Part shown: positions 25,691 through 36,387 of the stretch, piece after piece
How positions within the stretch are numbered: position 1 is the stretch's first letter
How the letters are laid out: every line of letters begins with the position of its first letter
Assembly: GCA_003342895.1 (NCBI GenBank)
Contig: PTFA01000369.1
Location: 186,001 to 250,000, forward strand
Origin: Casuarius casuarius
Lineage: Eukaryota; Chordata; Aves; Casuariiformes; Casuariidae
Direction of reading: 5' to 3'
Length of the DNA stretch: 64,000 nt
Notes under the pieces: model-generated
The model's input: only the letters and a program-made list of their open reading frames with translations
Databases searched by the model: none
Told to the model about the DNA's origin: nothing
Program-made: the position numbers and the translations under genes

Positions 25691-28600
25691 TCTTACTGCC
25701 TATGAGTGTGTCCAGACTGGTGAAAAATGAAAAATTTGTCTCAGCTATGAAGTGTTTAGTAACGACTGAGAAGTGCACAGAATAATTTTGTAGGGGATAA
25801 GCTTAACCAGCTTAACCACCTAAATCAACTTTGGATAGAGCAAAGCAAACAGGAGTGGTTAATGGGGAGAGCTGGAGCAGCTGTTATTCCCTGCCTCTGA
25901 GCTCAGACCAGGCTCTCTCTCAAGCAGGCTATGTGACTAACTCTCCATCACCCTGTTTATCCCATATATGGGATAAAACTCTGGCAGATCCAGAGGCCTC
26001 TTACCTGAATCCCCAACACCTTCCCTGATATATCATACCACAGGGTAAGAGAATTAACAATATCATGGTTTAGAACCAAATATGTGGTATAAACTTAACC
26101 ATCCTATCTGTGGAACAGAGCTGGAAAACTCTCAAAATTTGTCATGATTTTTGCCATTAAAATGTTCTTGGTTCTTTAGGCAACAGCCCAGTAGTGGCTC
26201 TGTCCTAGCACCATTAATCGTTTTCTATGGCCATTGCTACTTGTGGAAGGAGTGTAGAGGATGAATGGCATTTTGCCCCAGAAGAATAATTATCTAAAGC
26301 CACATATAGAGGTCCTAATGTAAACAGGAGAGAAATCCTTGAATTAAGAAGATTATTTACGGTTATAAAATGGGATTATACTGAGGATGAATCTGATGTA
26401 TCAATGGCACAAGTCCCTCTTAACTCCTCTATAATCTCTTTCATGAGCAGGGCAGGTTTTGTCTGGGCACAGGAACCCAACAGGCTGAATATTCTATATC
26501 ATGATGAAAAACAGTTATCATCCCATGTGATGGGCTGCGATGTTTAAGCAGTGTACTGACTGTGTATTACCAGCCTATGTAACATGGTCTTGTGGCAAAA
26601 AATCAACACTCTCTTCACTCAATACTTCTTGCTCATGTAGATTTTGCACTTACATTTTTTTATTCTTTCATTTTTCTGTTTGCCCCGTGCCACTTCATAT
26701 TGTTTTAGTTTTAGTAATGCTTTGCCAATCCACTTTATTTATATTATATATAGGTGCTTTTTCTTTGTGAAATTAATATCCATCAAAGGAATGTAACTTG
26801 CATTGTGAGGATGGGAACTTGCATTGTGAGAGTAAATATTAAGATATCCATCTTAACAGGTGATAGATGGGACATGAAATATGACTGGAGCAACTAAGAG
26901 TTGGTTAGAAGCCAGAATAACCTAGCATAGAGGTTTTGTCTTGATGATTTTTCACTGACTTATAAAAGCTTCCTGTATGAACTTGAGATCCTGCTTCTGG
27001 CTGCGGTGCGATCTGGTTGGGAGCCAGTGATAAATATTCTATTCAAAAGGGTTTTTATTAGTTTGATTAAATACTGAGTCCCTTAAGAACTCAGCCTCAC
27101 ATCCGTGTACAGAGAGGAGGACTTTACTACTGTTCAAAGTGGACAATTCCGAAAACCTATCCTTGGGGAAAAAATAGAAAATAGCTATGACAGCAATGGT
27201 TTCCCAGCTTGCCTGGTCTCATTAATAGTACCACAGCCCAGCCATGCTGCTGGGAGACAGAAGAAAATTATTGTGCTTGTGTAGGGCAATTAATAGTTCA
27301 GGCCGAGTTGCCCCTGCTGTTAGAGTAAGTGGACAGAAGTGTTCCAGTAACCTGTGCCTGCCCGTGCTTTTTATACAAATTAGCTTAGGTTGTCTTTGTA
27401 GAGGGCTAGCAGCTCACTGACATATTTTACCAAGCGAAAGTACTGCATTATAACAAAATGGACACTTCAGAAAAGCTGGAATGTGGGCACATGTTGAAAA
27501 GATGATTGCTGCCCGGAGGGATGGCAGCCACAGCAGGGGAGAAACCAGCACGCAATCGGTATCATTCAGCCACCTTGCAACTCATGACTGACCTAGTTTT
27601 CCCTGTTGGGACACACATAGCTGGGCTGGTGTGAACTCTCGGGACGATGTAGGTTATTCGTGGGAAGCAGACCTTGCGGCATAAATTTCAAGGCTTAAGG
27701 ACAGAACTAGAGCCGCAGTTTATGCTTGAAATTCTTAGCTTCTTTCCTGAGCAAGCATCAAAGTGGGCATCAAATCCTTCATCCTGTTTTACCTTCTGTG
27801 CATTTAAGGATAGTGCTTTGGCTTCCTGTCCTCTTTGATGATATGAATCATATTACAGACTATACCTGCACAATTTTATGTGGTAAAGGGCAGTTACCGT
27901 TCCATACCAAATTCTGCAGACTTTGAATGGAACCAGATCTAAATGTTCTTTTTCAGAGCAAGAATGGCCTATTCTTAGTGGAGTTTCACCACTTTGGTTA
28001 TTCTTATAACCAGTGTTCACTCAAGGCATCCCATTCACAACTCACCCAGCCGTTTCACTGTTTGGATTTTTCCTATGCTTCACTCTAAATAATTTTAAAT
28101 GACCTGAAATTTCATGTCCATAAAATTCTAAGTTTAATTGGGAAGGGGTAATATTGTACTTGAAATAAGGAAACAAATTTATGCCAGTTAAGACTGTGAT
28201 TTTCAATGAATCTTAAGTAAAGTAGGTACTCTAATCCTGCTGAGTTTCAGTAAGACTTGGGCATTTTAGCTTAAAATCCCAGCCTAAAAATACACTCATA
28301 TGTCCACTTAGAAACTGCCTAAAGCCAGTGATATTTATTTTGGCAGATTACCAACTTGCTTATTTCTGAGCTAAATCTTAATTCAGACTAGACCTCAATT
28401 CATTACTACTAATAAAATACAGGTAAAGCAAATTTCTACTGTTTGTGGGAACCAGGTACAAAACAGTAGGATAATACAATGATTTAAAATAACATAAGCA
28501 ATAAGAAAATGCATTTAGTGACTAAATATATTTATCTGGGTCCATAATGCTAAGTTTATCATGTTCCTTGTATTAGTGGTAAGAAAGAATTTCGCGTAAG

Positions 28601-29447
28601 ACACAGCTGCTATATACTTAGGGAGACAGTGGTAACTGTCTGCAGTTATGACTACAGCTACCCAAGAATTTTCTAAGAAAACAGTTTTTCAGTGGAAAGC
28701 TGTGAAACTTAGGGGAAATGTACTAGTTCTGAGAATATTTATTTGCATCAGAAGTTTCTGTTGTAAGCCAGAGGCAGCATCCCATGACAAAAACCCTAGT
28801 GTGTAGAGTACTTGTGTGAGCTGAAATTTCTGTTCTGTCTGATTCCTTTGGGTATTCTGAGACATGTACTCTCTTTTGTATCTTGCGGGGGAAAAAAGAA
28901 ACCAAACACACTTATGGAAAGGGAGCATTTTTAAGTTCACAACAGTTTTCAGAGGAGAGGAGTAGTATTTTTTGGCTAATAGTGACAATGAAAATATACA
29001 TGGCTCATATTTATCATAGATGATCTGTAGGAGACCTTCCTTTTCAGGCACCTATCTTTTCAAGACCCAAAGTATGGTATTTGGTTTGTATCTATCTAGG
29101 TATTTTATATAATTTGCATAGATACCCAAATACTCATCATACACGATTACATGTTTATATTATTTAGAGTCTTTCTAAAAATACAGCTCAGCTCAGCCCT
29201 AAGATGTGCTGAAATGATTGACAGAAAATCTGATAGCCTATTGAAGGATGACCATTTGGCATTCATCTGCAAATTACCTAAAACGTTTTGTAATGTTGTT
29301 TGCACAAAGTATAGAGTATGAAAGTACCTAGATTAATATGGGAAGTTACTGTGTGTCTTCACAGCACAATTCTGAGCATATTATGCCTTCAGGGCTTTTA
29401 CTGTAATCTCTGTACTACATAAGTAATTTTTTTTCTTCTCTCCTCAG
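25691..29447. other. No recognised exon; sequence just upstream of ALKAL1 exon
   Basis: I searched for an upstream ALKAL1 exon ending in G before a GT donor (required by the phase of the 29448 exon) with a signal-peptide or basic N-terminal reading, and found none convincing. A slightly CpG-richer patch lies near 27300-27700 without an open reading that fits. Confidence 0.5.
26795..26830. repeat. 15-bp direct repeat with 21-bp period
   Basis: AACTTGCATTGTGAG occurs at 26795-26809 and again at 26816-26830, identical, separated by GATGGG. Short local duplication. Confidence 0.85.
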
Positions 29448-29501
29448 AATTTTTTCCAAGAGATTCCAGTCTAAAAGACAAGTTCATAAAGCATTTTACA
29501 G
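29448..29501 (+). CDS. ALKAL1: ALKAL1 coding exon: start of the augmentor domain
   Basis: The exon is 54 bases. It follows a long pyrimidine tract ending in CTCCTCAG and is followed by the donor GTAAGG. It contributes two bases to a split codon (Glu if the upstream exon ends in G), then 17 codons reading FFPRDSSLKDKFIKHFT, then the first G of a Gly codon completed by the next exon. This is the well-known entry into the ALKAL augmentor domain. The human ALKAL1 equivalent, as I recall it, has Ile where this gene has the first Phe. The intron after it is phase 1, as expected if the following exon supplies GA. The exon is short and AT-rich, so gene predictors could miss it without a protein guide. 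Confidence 0.88.
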
Positions 29502-32500
29502 GTAAGGCAAGCTGCATGCTCTTAATTTACCTGTATATGCATATTCTAAATAGCCACAAGAAAATAGTCACACCATTAGCTTTTCTGAGGTTCTGCACTG
29601 AATTTAACATTTTTGAAGTTAAATCTTTATTGCTTAGGGCTAGCAATTTTTAAAGAACTCTAATCATATGGAGATTTGATTCTCTCTTTGTGTAACTTAG
29701 CCTAAAATACCTTTAAAAATATGGTAAGCTAACACATTCATGATTTCAAATCTATTGTTTCCTTTATATCACCATATTTTTGGTTTGTTGATTTGCAGCT
29801 ACAGTGAATGTATAGATGTATATATCCATTGTATATCTAATTGCAAACAATTTGCAGTATAATGTTAAAAATGTGATATAATGAACAGCTACCTACTATT
29901 TCTGGCCAGTAATATTTCAGCAAGAGACCTCGGTATATCTTTATCTTTAAATATATATGTATTTTGTCCATAATTTTTGTCAGTCCTACCATATTTAAGT
30001 CCACTAATTTTAAAACTTCTCTCTGGGCTGTAGATATCAGTCAGAAACAAATCTATGTGCCTGTGTAAGTTTTCATGGTAGTAGGGGAGCACTTTTTGTC
30101 TTCTGTCTCTATCTCGTGGTTTATCCTTGTGGACGCTTAACGAGGCAAATAAATAAAACACAGAAAGGTTAAATCAGTTCAAAGCAATCAGAAAAAATCA
30201 ATGAGAAAAATCATTCACTGTTACAAATATGAAAGTTTAAGGTAATTACAATCAAATACTTTTTCATACTTGAAAACTGAAAGGGAGTCGTGTCACATAC
30301 TTTCCTTGGGACTCTATTTTGTAACTGTTGGGGAAAATATTGTACCTTCTGGTTATAAGCACAAAAGCTACCAACAGCTGCTTGGCTCACAGGTTTTGAG
30401 TCTTTATTTTCCTACTCCAAATGTTCTAGAATTCAGAAAAATGAAGATCTCAGATGAGTATGACACTGCAAATCTGTTGGGGTATTTAAATGTTATTGGG
30501 ATTAGTGAAACTAAAAACTAGAAAAATAGATGGCTGTTGGAGCAGGAAAAAGGGAAATGGAGATAATTATGACATTCCTTAGTAAGAAAGCAAAGCATTT
30601 GCAAAGGGTAGGTGTCCTCAAACCTTTAACAAAAGGACAAAATAAGGATCTTTCTGCCAACTGTTAACTGCAGCCTAACGGCCTCTACAGGAGATGTGCT
30701 GCACCTGGTTGGCCCTTCACTGTTACAGTAAACAAGAATAGTTACAAGCCTCACCATTTTCAATCCAAAGGAGAAAGAAACCAAAAGAACATAGATACTG
30801 TGCTTTTCTATGTAGCACAGAAATACTACAAATTACTTTCCTCAGGAGGACAGACAAGAAAGCTTTGCTTATCTGATATCAGTCCTTTTCTATTTCATTT
30901 TTAACTTTGGAAACTGCTCAGCTACCATCACAAGCACAATACAAGAACTGAGGCTAAAAAATGCACACAGGACAAGTTTCATTACTCAAAACAATAGTGA
31001 GACAGTCACAAAACTAAATCACAGAAATGAGGAATGGCAAGAAATACTTAAAGGCCTGTTTTTGAAGCCATTGATTAAATGAATAGTCTTGTTCTGCATA
31101 AGTAGTTGCCATTAAAATTCTGAAGTTATTTGGCAAAGACTGTCTGGAAAGACTAAGGAAGGAACAAGGAAAACACATTCAATCCATTTTTTTTTTTCCA
31201 GTTATGCCCTTTAGGTCTTTGGTGATGGGATTTTCTGCTTGTTTCCAGTTCCACGCTTTGTTAGATCCTGTAGTCTGTAGGCTTTTTCTTAAAATACAGT
31301 CTAACTTTATTTTTCTTGATTCCATTCAAATCATAATCCTTTCTCTATCAACCTTAGTTATATAAACTGTTTAGATATATTCCTTACAGTTCAAGTGCTA
31401 GGAAATCCTAAATTAATGGAGATGTAGAAAAAGAGGGGAGGAAGGGGATATCAATAATGGACCTTTGTAGTCCATTATCTTTATAGTTTCAGAGTTAAGA
31501 AAATTATTCTACACTTGTAATATACCAAGAAAATTATACACATTTTCAAGTGTATATTTTCAAGTTATATACTTTCTGTAGAGCCTAGTTATTCACTCAG
31601 ATAAAAAATAGTGATGGTCTTCCAGTTCATACTTGCAAAGGCTGCTTTGACCTGTTTATTCAAAAGCTTATCTGTGGCTAAAATATCCCAGAAAATCTAC
31701 ATCTTACTATTAACACTGAACAATGTTCAAATGCATTCACTGTAATAGTAAAGAATCTTCTGTCAAGCTTGTGGTGTAGGCTGAATCCACTGCCTAGCTA
31801 GAATTGGCTGCTTATGTTTTACCAGGCTGGTAAACCACCTCTCAAGTGGTGAAATAAATAATTGTTGCTCAGAAATGCTTAGCAGCTTTATCTGACTGTA
31901 ATGTCAGTCATGTTTCGTGTGTGGATCATCTTGTAGTATAGCCTGAAACAAGTTATAAAGTCCTACTTGGGCTTGCTAAATGTGCTGAAATTAGAGGATG
32001 CAAGTTAAATTTAGTCTTGCTTAGTTAGTGTCAGTGTTTTCTGTCTAAATCACAGAAAACTGGTCCCCAGCTCTCAAACCTAATATTACCAAGCAGGTTA
32101 CATGATGTGGACATTACACTTTCCTCTCCTTTTCCACTTGGATCCCACCAGTAATATTTACCTGGGACCACCAGCGATTATGGAAGGGCTCTTGGGCAAC
32201 TTGTTACATATAAGCCATGGTTTGGAGATCAATGGTGTGAGGGAACAGGAGAATCAAAATTGCAGAGTTGTGTAGCTATCCATTCTTATCAAATACTAAT
32301 GTAGACAGATGACACTGACCATATATCCAGAGAAGGAAGCACAGCCTGGAAAAGCAGACACACAGCACTCTACACCCTGGGCACATGGGGATTTGCCTCA
32401 GTCAAACATTAAAAGCCATGCTGTCCCCTGCAGGTCTGCCGTTAGGACTACTTTAACAGAAAATCAAGTTCACAAATCACAGAATAGTTGGGGCTGGAAG

Positions 32501-34218
32501 AGACCATCTGGTCCAATCTCCCTGCTCAAGCAGGGTCACCTAGAGCAGGTTGCTCAGGACTCTGTCCAGTCAGGTTTTGAATATCTCCAAGGATGGAGAC
32601 TCCACAGCCTCTCTGGGCAACCTGTTCCAGTGCTCTGTCACCCTCACAGTGAAGAAGTGTTTTCTTATGTTCAAGCGAAATTTCCTGTGTTTCAGTTTGT
32701 GCCTGTTGCCTCTCGTCCTGTTGCTGGGCACCACTGAAGAGAGCCTTACCCCATCCTCTTTACACCATCCCTTCAGATACTTATACATATTGATAAGATC
32801 ACCCCCTGAGCCTTCTCTTCTCCAGGCTGAACACTCCCACCTCTCTCAGCCTCTCTTCATGTGAGAGATGCTCCAGTTCTTCTGTCATCTTTGTAGCCCT
32901 TTGCTGGACTTGCTTCAGTACATCCATGCCTGCCTTGTACTAGGGAGCCCAGAACTGGACACAGTAATCCAGATGTGGCCTCACCAGTGCTGAGTAGCAG
33001 AGAAGGATCACCTCCCTTGAGCTGCTGGCAACTTTCTTTGTGAGGCAGCCCAGGATGCTGTTGGTCACCTTTGTCACGAGGGCACACTGCTGGCCCATGT
33101 TCAGCTTGTTGCCCACCAGGACTCCAAAGTCCTTCTCTGCAAAGCTGCTCTCCAACAGGTTGTTGCCCAGCATGTACTGCTGCATCGGGTTATTCCTCTC
33201 CAGGTGCAAGACCTTGCACTTCCCTTTTTCGAACTTTGTGAGGTTTCTGTCAACCCATTTCTCAAGCCTGTCAAGGTCCCTCTGAATGGCAGTTCTCTCT
33301 TGTGTATCAGCCACTCTTCCCAGTTCTGCGTCATCTGCAAATTTGCTGAAGGTACATTCGGTTCCATCATCCCGGTCATTAATGAAGATACTAAACAGTA
33401 TTTGCCCCAGCATTGACCTCTGGGGGACACCACTTGTGACTAGTCTCCAGCTGGACTTCACGCCTCTGATCACAGCCCTTTGAGCCTGGCAGTTCATACA
33501 CTTCTCAGTCCACATTTACTGACCACTTATCTGGCCTGTAGTTTATCAGCTTGGTTATGAGCTTGTTATATTTATGTTACGGGAGACAGTGGCAAAAGCC
33601 TTATTGAAGTCAAGGTAAACAACAGCCACTGCTCTCCCCTCATCCCCCAAGGTTCCTAGATAATATTCAGCTGTATTTTTTTCCTTAACACCCACATTGT
33701 ATATTAAGAACCTCATGAATCATCTACATGCCAATTTTAAGTCTAAGATACTTCATCTTTCCAGGGCTTAGAAACTTTTATTTGCTTAAAATGTTGGTTT
33801 TATAAACTTCAGAAATAATATGCACATTCCTTCTACATTATTCCTTCTGTGTGAGATTACTGACTACTAAGCGAACAGCTGTAGCCATACCATTCTATTT
33901 TTACCATATTGTAAGTTATGCTGTTAATTTTGATTTACTGGAATTTCAAGGCAAAAGTAGCCCATCATTTCCAAGGGCCTTATTTCTATTACCCAGATCA
34001 TGACCGTAGTAGCATAGTAATAGTATTCCTTTCTGTTATTTCAGTCACATATATTGTTATACTTGTGTTGCATCATAATTTTTTAAGTTGTAGTAAGGAA
34101 TTAAGCATAATTTTATCAAAAAATATTAAAGTTACTTCTCTGTGTTGAAGTCGGTCTTTGAAGCTGCAAAATAGTTTCACTGATGGCTTGTGATTAATTC
34201 CTGCTTACTGTCAAACAG
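29502..34218 (+). other. ALKAL1 phase-1 intron containing an antisense CR1
   Basis: GT-AG intron of about 4.7 kb between the first two recognised coding exons. Apart from CR1 copy 2 (32475-33645, opposite strand), I see only AT-rich unique sequence. Short open frames here, for example 30270-30521, show no homology I recognise. A poly-T run at 31188-31199 precedes no recognisable element. Confidence 0.75.
32475..33645 (-). mobile_element. CR1 LINE, 5'-truncated copy 2, antisense in an ALKAL1 intron
   Basis: Minus-strand CR1 copy, similar in extent to copy 1. On the minus strand it reads SSWRLVTSGVPQRS, the FADD box at 33330-33341, [32 protein letters not shown] and FWAP, where a stop (32940-32942) replaces the expected Gln. 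One long open stretch of 191 codons (33515 down to 32940) survives. An extra base in the RLRG region shifts the frame, and the later part ([14 protein letters not shown]) lies in another frame. The 3' end is at the low coordinate with a single short ATTCTGTGATT tail. It lies opposite to ALKAL1, the usual tolerated orientation for intronic LINEs. Confidence 0.95.
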
Positions 34219-34299
34219 GACCAGTCACATTTTCATCAGAGTGCAGCAAGCACTTCCATCGACTGTATCACAACACAAGGGATTGTTCAACGCCAGCTT
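34219..34299 (+). CDS. ALKAL1: ALKAL1 coding exon: central augmentor domain
   Basis: The exon is 81 bases between an acceptor ending AAACAG and the donor GTGAGT. It completes the split Gly, encodes 26 residues ([12 protein letters not shown] then [14 protein letters not shown]) and ends with the T of a split Tyr. It carries two of the four conserved cysteines, in the ECSKHF and RDCSTP motifs. The [14 protein letters not shown] block is the most diagnostic stretch of the family and is nearly invariant in vertebrate ALKAL proteins. In known ALKAL structures the four cysteines form two disulfides that staple a small helical bundle. No stop or frameshift is seen, and the phase fits both neighbouring exons exactly. 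Confidence 0.92.
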
Positions 34300-36302
34300 G
34301 TGAGTAGCCACTAAAGTACATTTTAATTCTGTGACTTTTTTTTTAAAAAAAAAAAACAACTTGATTTTCCTGCTAATTGTTTGATGGACTGTTTTTCTTG
34401 TAACTTTAGTTCTTTACTTCAGCACTGTACTACAGAATATACCCAAGGTCTTCTAATCTACAAAGATTTTCTATTACTGCAATTACAGTCAATTACATGT
34501 GAAATAGTTCCTTCTAAATGTGACTAGCATAAATGCAATTAAAACTGGACTCTGTAAAACAATCAGGCATGCCTTTGTAGAGAGGGGATATGAGGCTATA
34601 CTCTCTTTCCCTCTCCTTTCAGCTCTTTAATTTATGCAATGAGATAAAATTTGAACAATTCCCAGTGTTCTCTTAATCATCATCAACATGGCTATATATT
34701 GTTTTTCAGTATATGCCCATTTGTGATGAAAATTTTCTAATTTATGCCCACTGTTAAAGAACAAGAATCTATTAAGTCATCATTTCTAATACTAATAAAT
34801 GCAATTCTTAACAGACAAAATTCCATTATGGGATCAACAGTTTTACTTTAACACTGAATTGAATTAAATGCAAATTTGCCAGAGAGCTTTACTGAAAAAG
34901 AAAACTGTCCTAAGATGTTATTAAATGAAAAAAACAAACAAAAAAATCAAAACAGAAATTTCTTAAAGAGAATTTATTCCAGCATTCTGTAGTGGAAGGG
35001 ACAGTTCAAAGACAGTGAGTGGAAAATAAGCAATGCCATTTAATTAGAACAGGTAAATCTGCTGGTGATGTGTAAGCACACACCACGGAGCAGTATGGCT
35101 TGGAAATTTTTCAGGGCTTAACGTGAAAAAAGAATGACACTGCTGGCTTTTAGAAGGGGATAGAACAGCCATTGATTCCATCAGCCCTTACCCTGACTAG
35201 AATTTGGAATGCAGACTGATCCTCAAGGGACAAACATACAGCTTTGTAAGCAAGCATAATGAGTAGGGTAAACATATATCTATTGCATATTGCGTAACAA
35301 AAATACCGTTCAGGTTGCATATTGCATACCGTATGTGCATGGATACATGGTACATGGATATTATTTGGACTCCCCTTTCTTGTCTAGTTGCTTCACATTA
35401 TATATGAAGAAACACAGTCGTAATATTTCTCTTCTATTTAAACAGCTTTTGTTAAAATTAATAACAAGATTGTAATTAGCGCTGTGTGAAGAACTGACTT
35501 TTAAGTTCAACTGTCAAAACAAAAAAGAAAAGTAAAATAAAAATTGCGATTAAAACCAAAGCAGATTCTTTTCTCCTTTTCTTCATCCAAACACAAAGCA
35601 GACAGAGTTTCATTCAACTTGAAGTACTCTGTTGATCCAAAAAGAAGGGTTAAATCCTCAAAACTGTCTCCATCTTATTAAACTCTCAAATTTTAGAATA
35701 GCGATTAATGCTGACCGTAGCCAGGATCTTTTCCTATCTCTTTAGAGGGATTTGAAATTTTCTTTCAGGGAAACCCTAGCTGCCATAGGATGTCCATAGA
35801 TGGGTTACTTTGTCTCCTACTTACACGTTTATATTCTGCACAAATAAACATTCCCTAAAGCCCTGAACCCAGGTTATCATTCAATCTCTTACAGTTTGGC
35901 ACAATTTCTATTAAGTTTAAATACAAATGCTTATCAAGTAAGAGGAGAAAATTGCACCTCAAAATACCTTATAGTCTGCTGGTTAGAACAGCTTCCCAAT
36001 TAATGAGTTCCTTCATATAAGGTTGAGAATTCAGCCAGGTCTTCTACCTCTTAGGAGGAAGCTAACTGGTAAAAAATGAACTGCTGTCTTCACTGGCATT
36101 TCCCCAAGAGCCCTAACTGGGATGAGGTACAATATAGTTTTGCATCTTGCACAAATAATTTCATGAATTTTCATCAGAAAATGGTTTCATTACGTAGAAT
36201 GTCTGAAGTTCTAGTTCAAGCTTTACACTTAATTTTATGCAGTTTTTCCAGGCTATCTGGCAACTGATACTCATTACTACTGTGGATAATTTTGTTTTAC
36301 AG
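34300..36302 (+). other. ALKAL1 second phase-1 intron
   Basis: GT-AG intron of about 2.0 kb. It contains a poly-T run followed immediately by a poly-A run (about 34336-34356), which may be hairpin-forming or a slippage-prone site. No repeat family or coding segment is recognised in the rest. Confidence 0.75.
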
Positions 36303-36367
36303 ATTATAAAAGGTGTGCAAGATTGCTAACAAGATTAGCAATGAGCCCTTTGTGTACACAGTCCTAG
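36303..36367 (+). CDS. ALKAL1: ALKAL1 last coding exon: C-terminus and stop
   Basis: After the acceptor TTTTGTTTTACAG the exon completes the split Tyr and encodes YKRCARLLTRLAMSPLCTQS, then TAG at 36365-36367. It supplies the third and fourth conserved cysteines (KRC and PLC). The ending SPLC-x-Q-x-stop is of ALKAL1 type as I remember it; ALKAL2 proteins end in a longer charged tail. Met in LAMSP replaces the Val I recall for mammals, a conservative change. The exon itself probably continues 12 bases past the stop to 36379, where the consensus donor GTAAGTAT begins. The stop therefore lies close to an exon junction and should not trigger nonsense-mediated decay. Confidence 0.92.
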
Positions 36368-36379
36368 GATGTTTGCTAT

Positions 36380-36387
36380 GTAAGTAT
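36380..36387 (+). promoter_or_regulatory. Consensus splice donor just after the ALKAL1 stop
   Basis: GTAAGTAT begins 12 bases after the TAG of ALKAL1 and matches the vertebrate donor consensus through position +6. With the acceptor at 39444-39445 it would remove a 3'UTR intron (36380-39445). Use of this site is inferred. Confidence 0.5.

Noticed and set aside
28689..29051. 120-codon minus-strand open frame just before an ALKAL1 exon
   Set aside because: No family resemblance, and it is opposite in strand to the supported gene.
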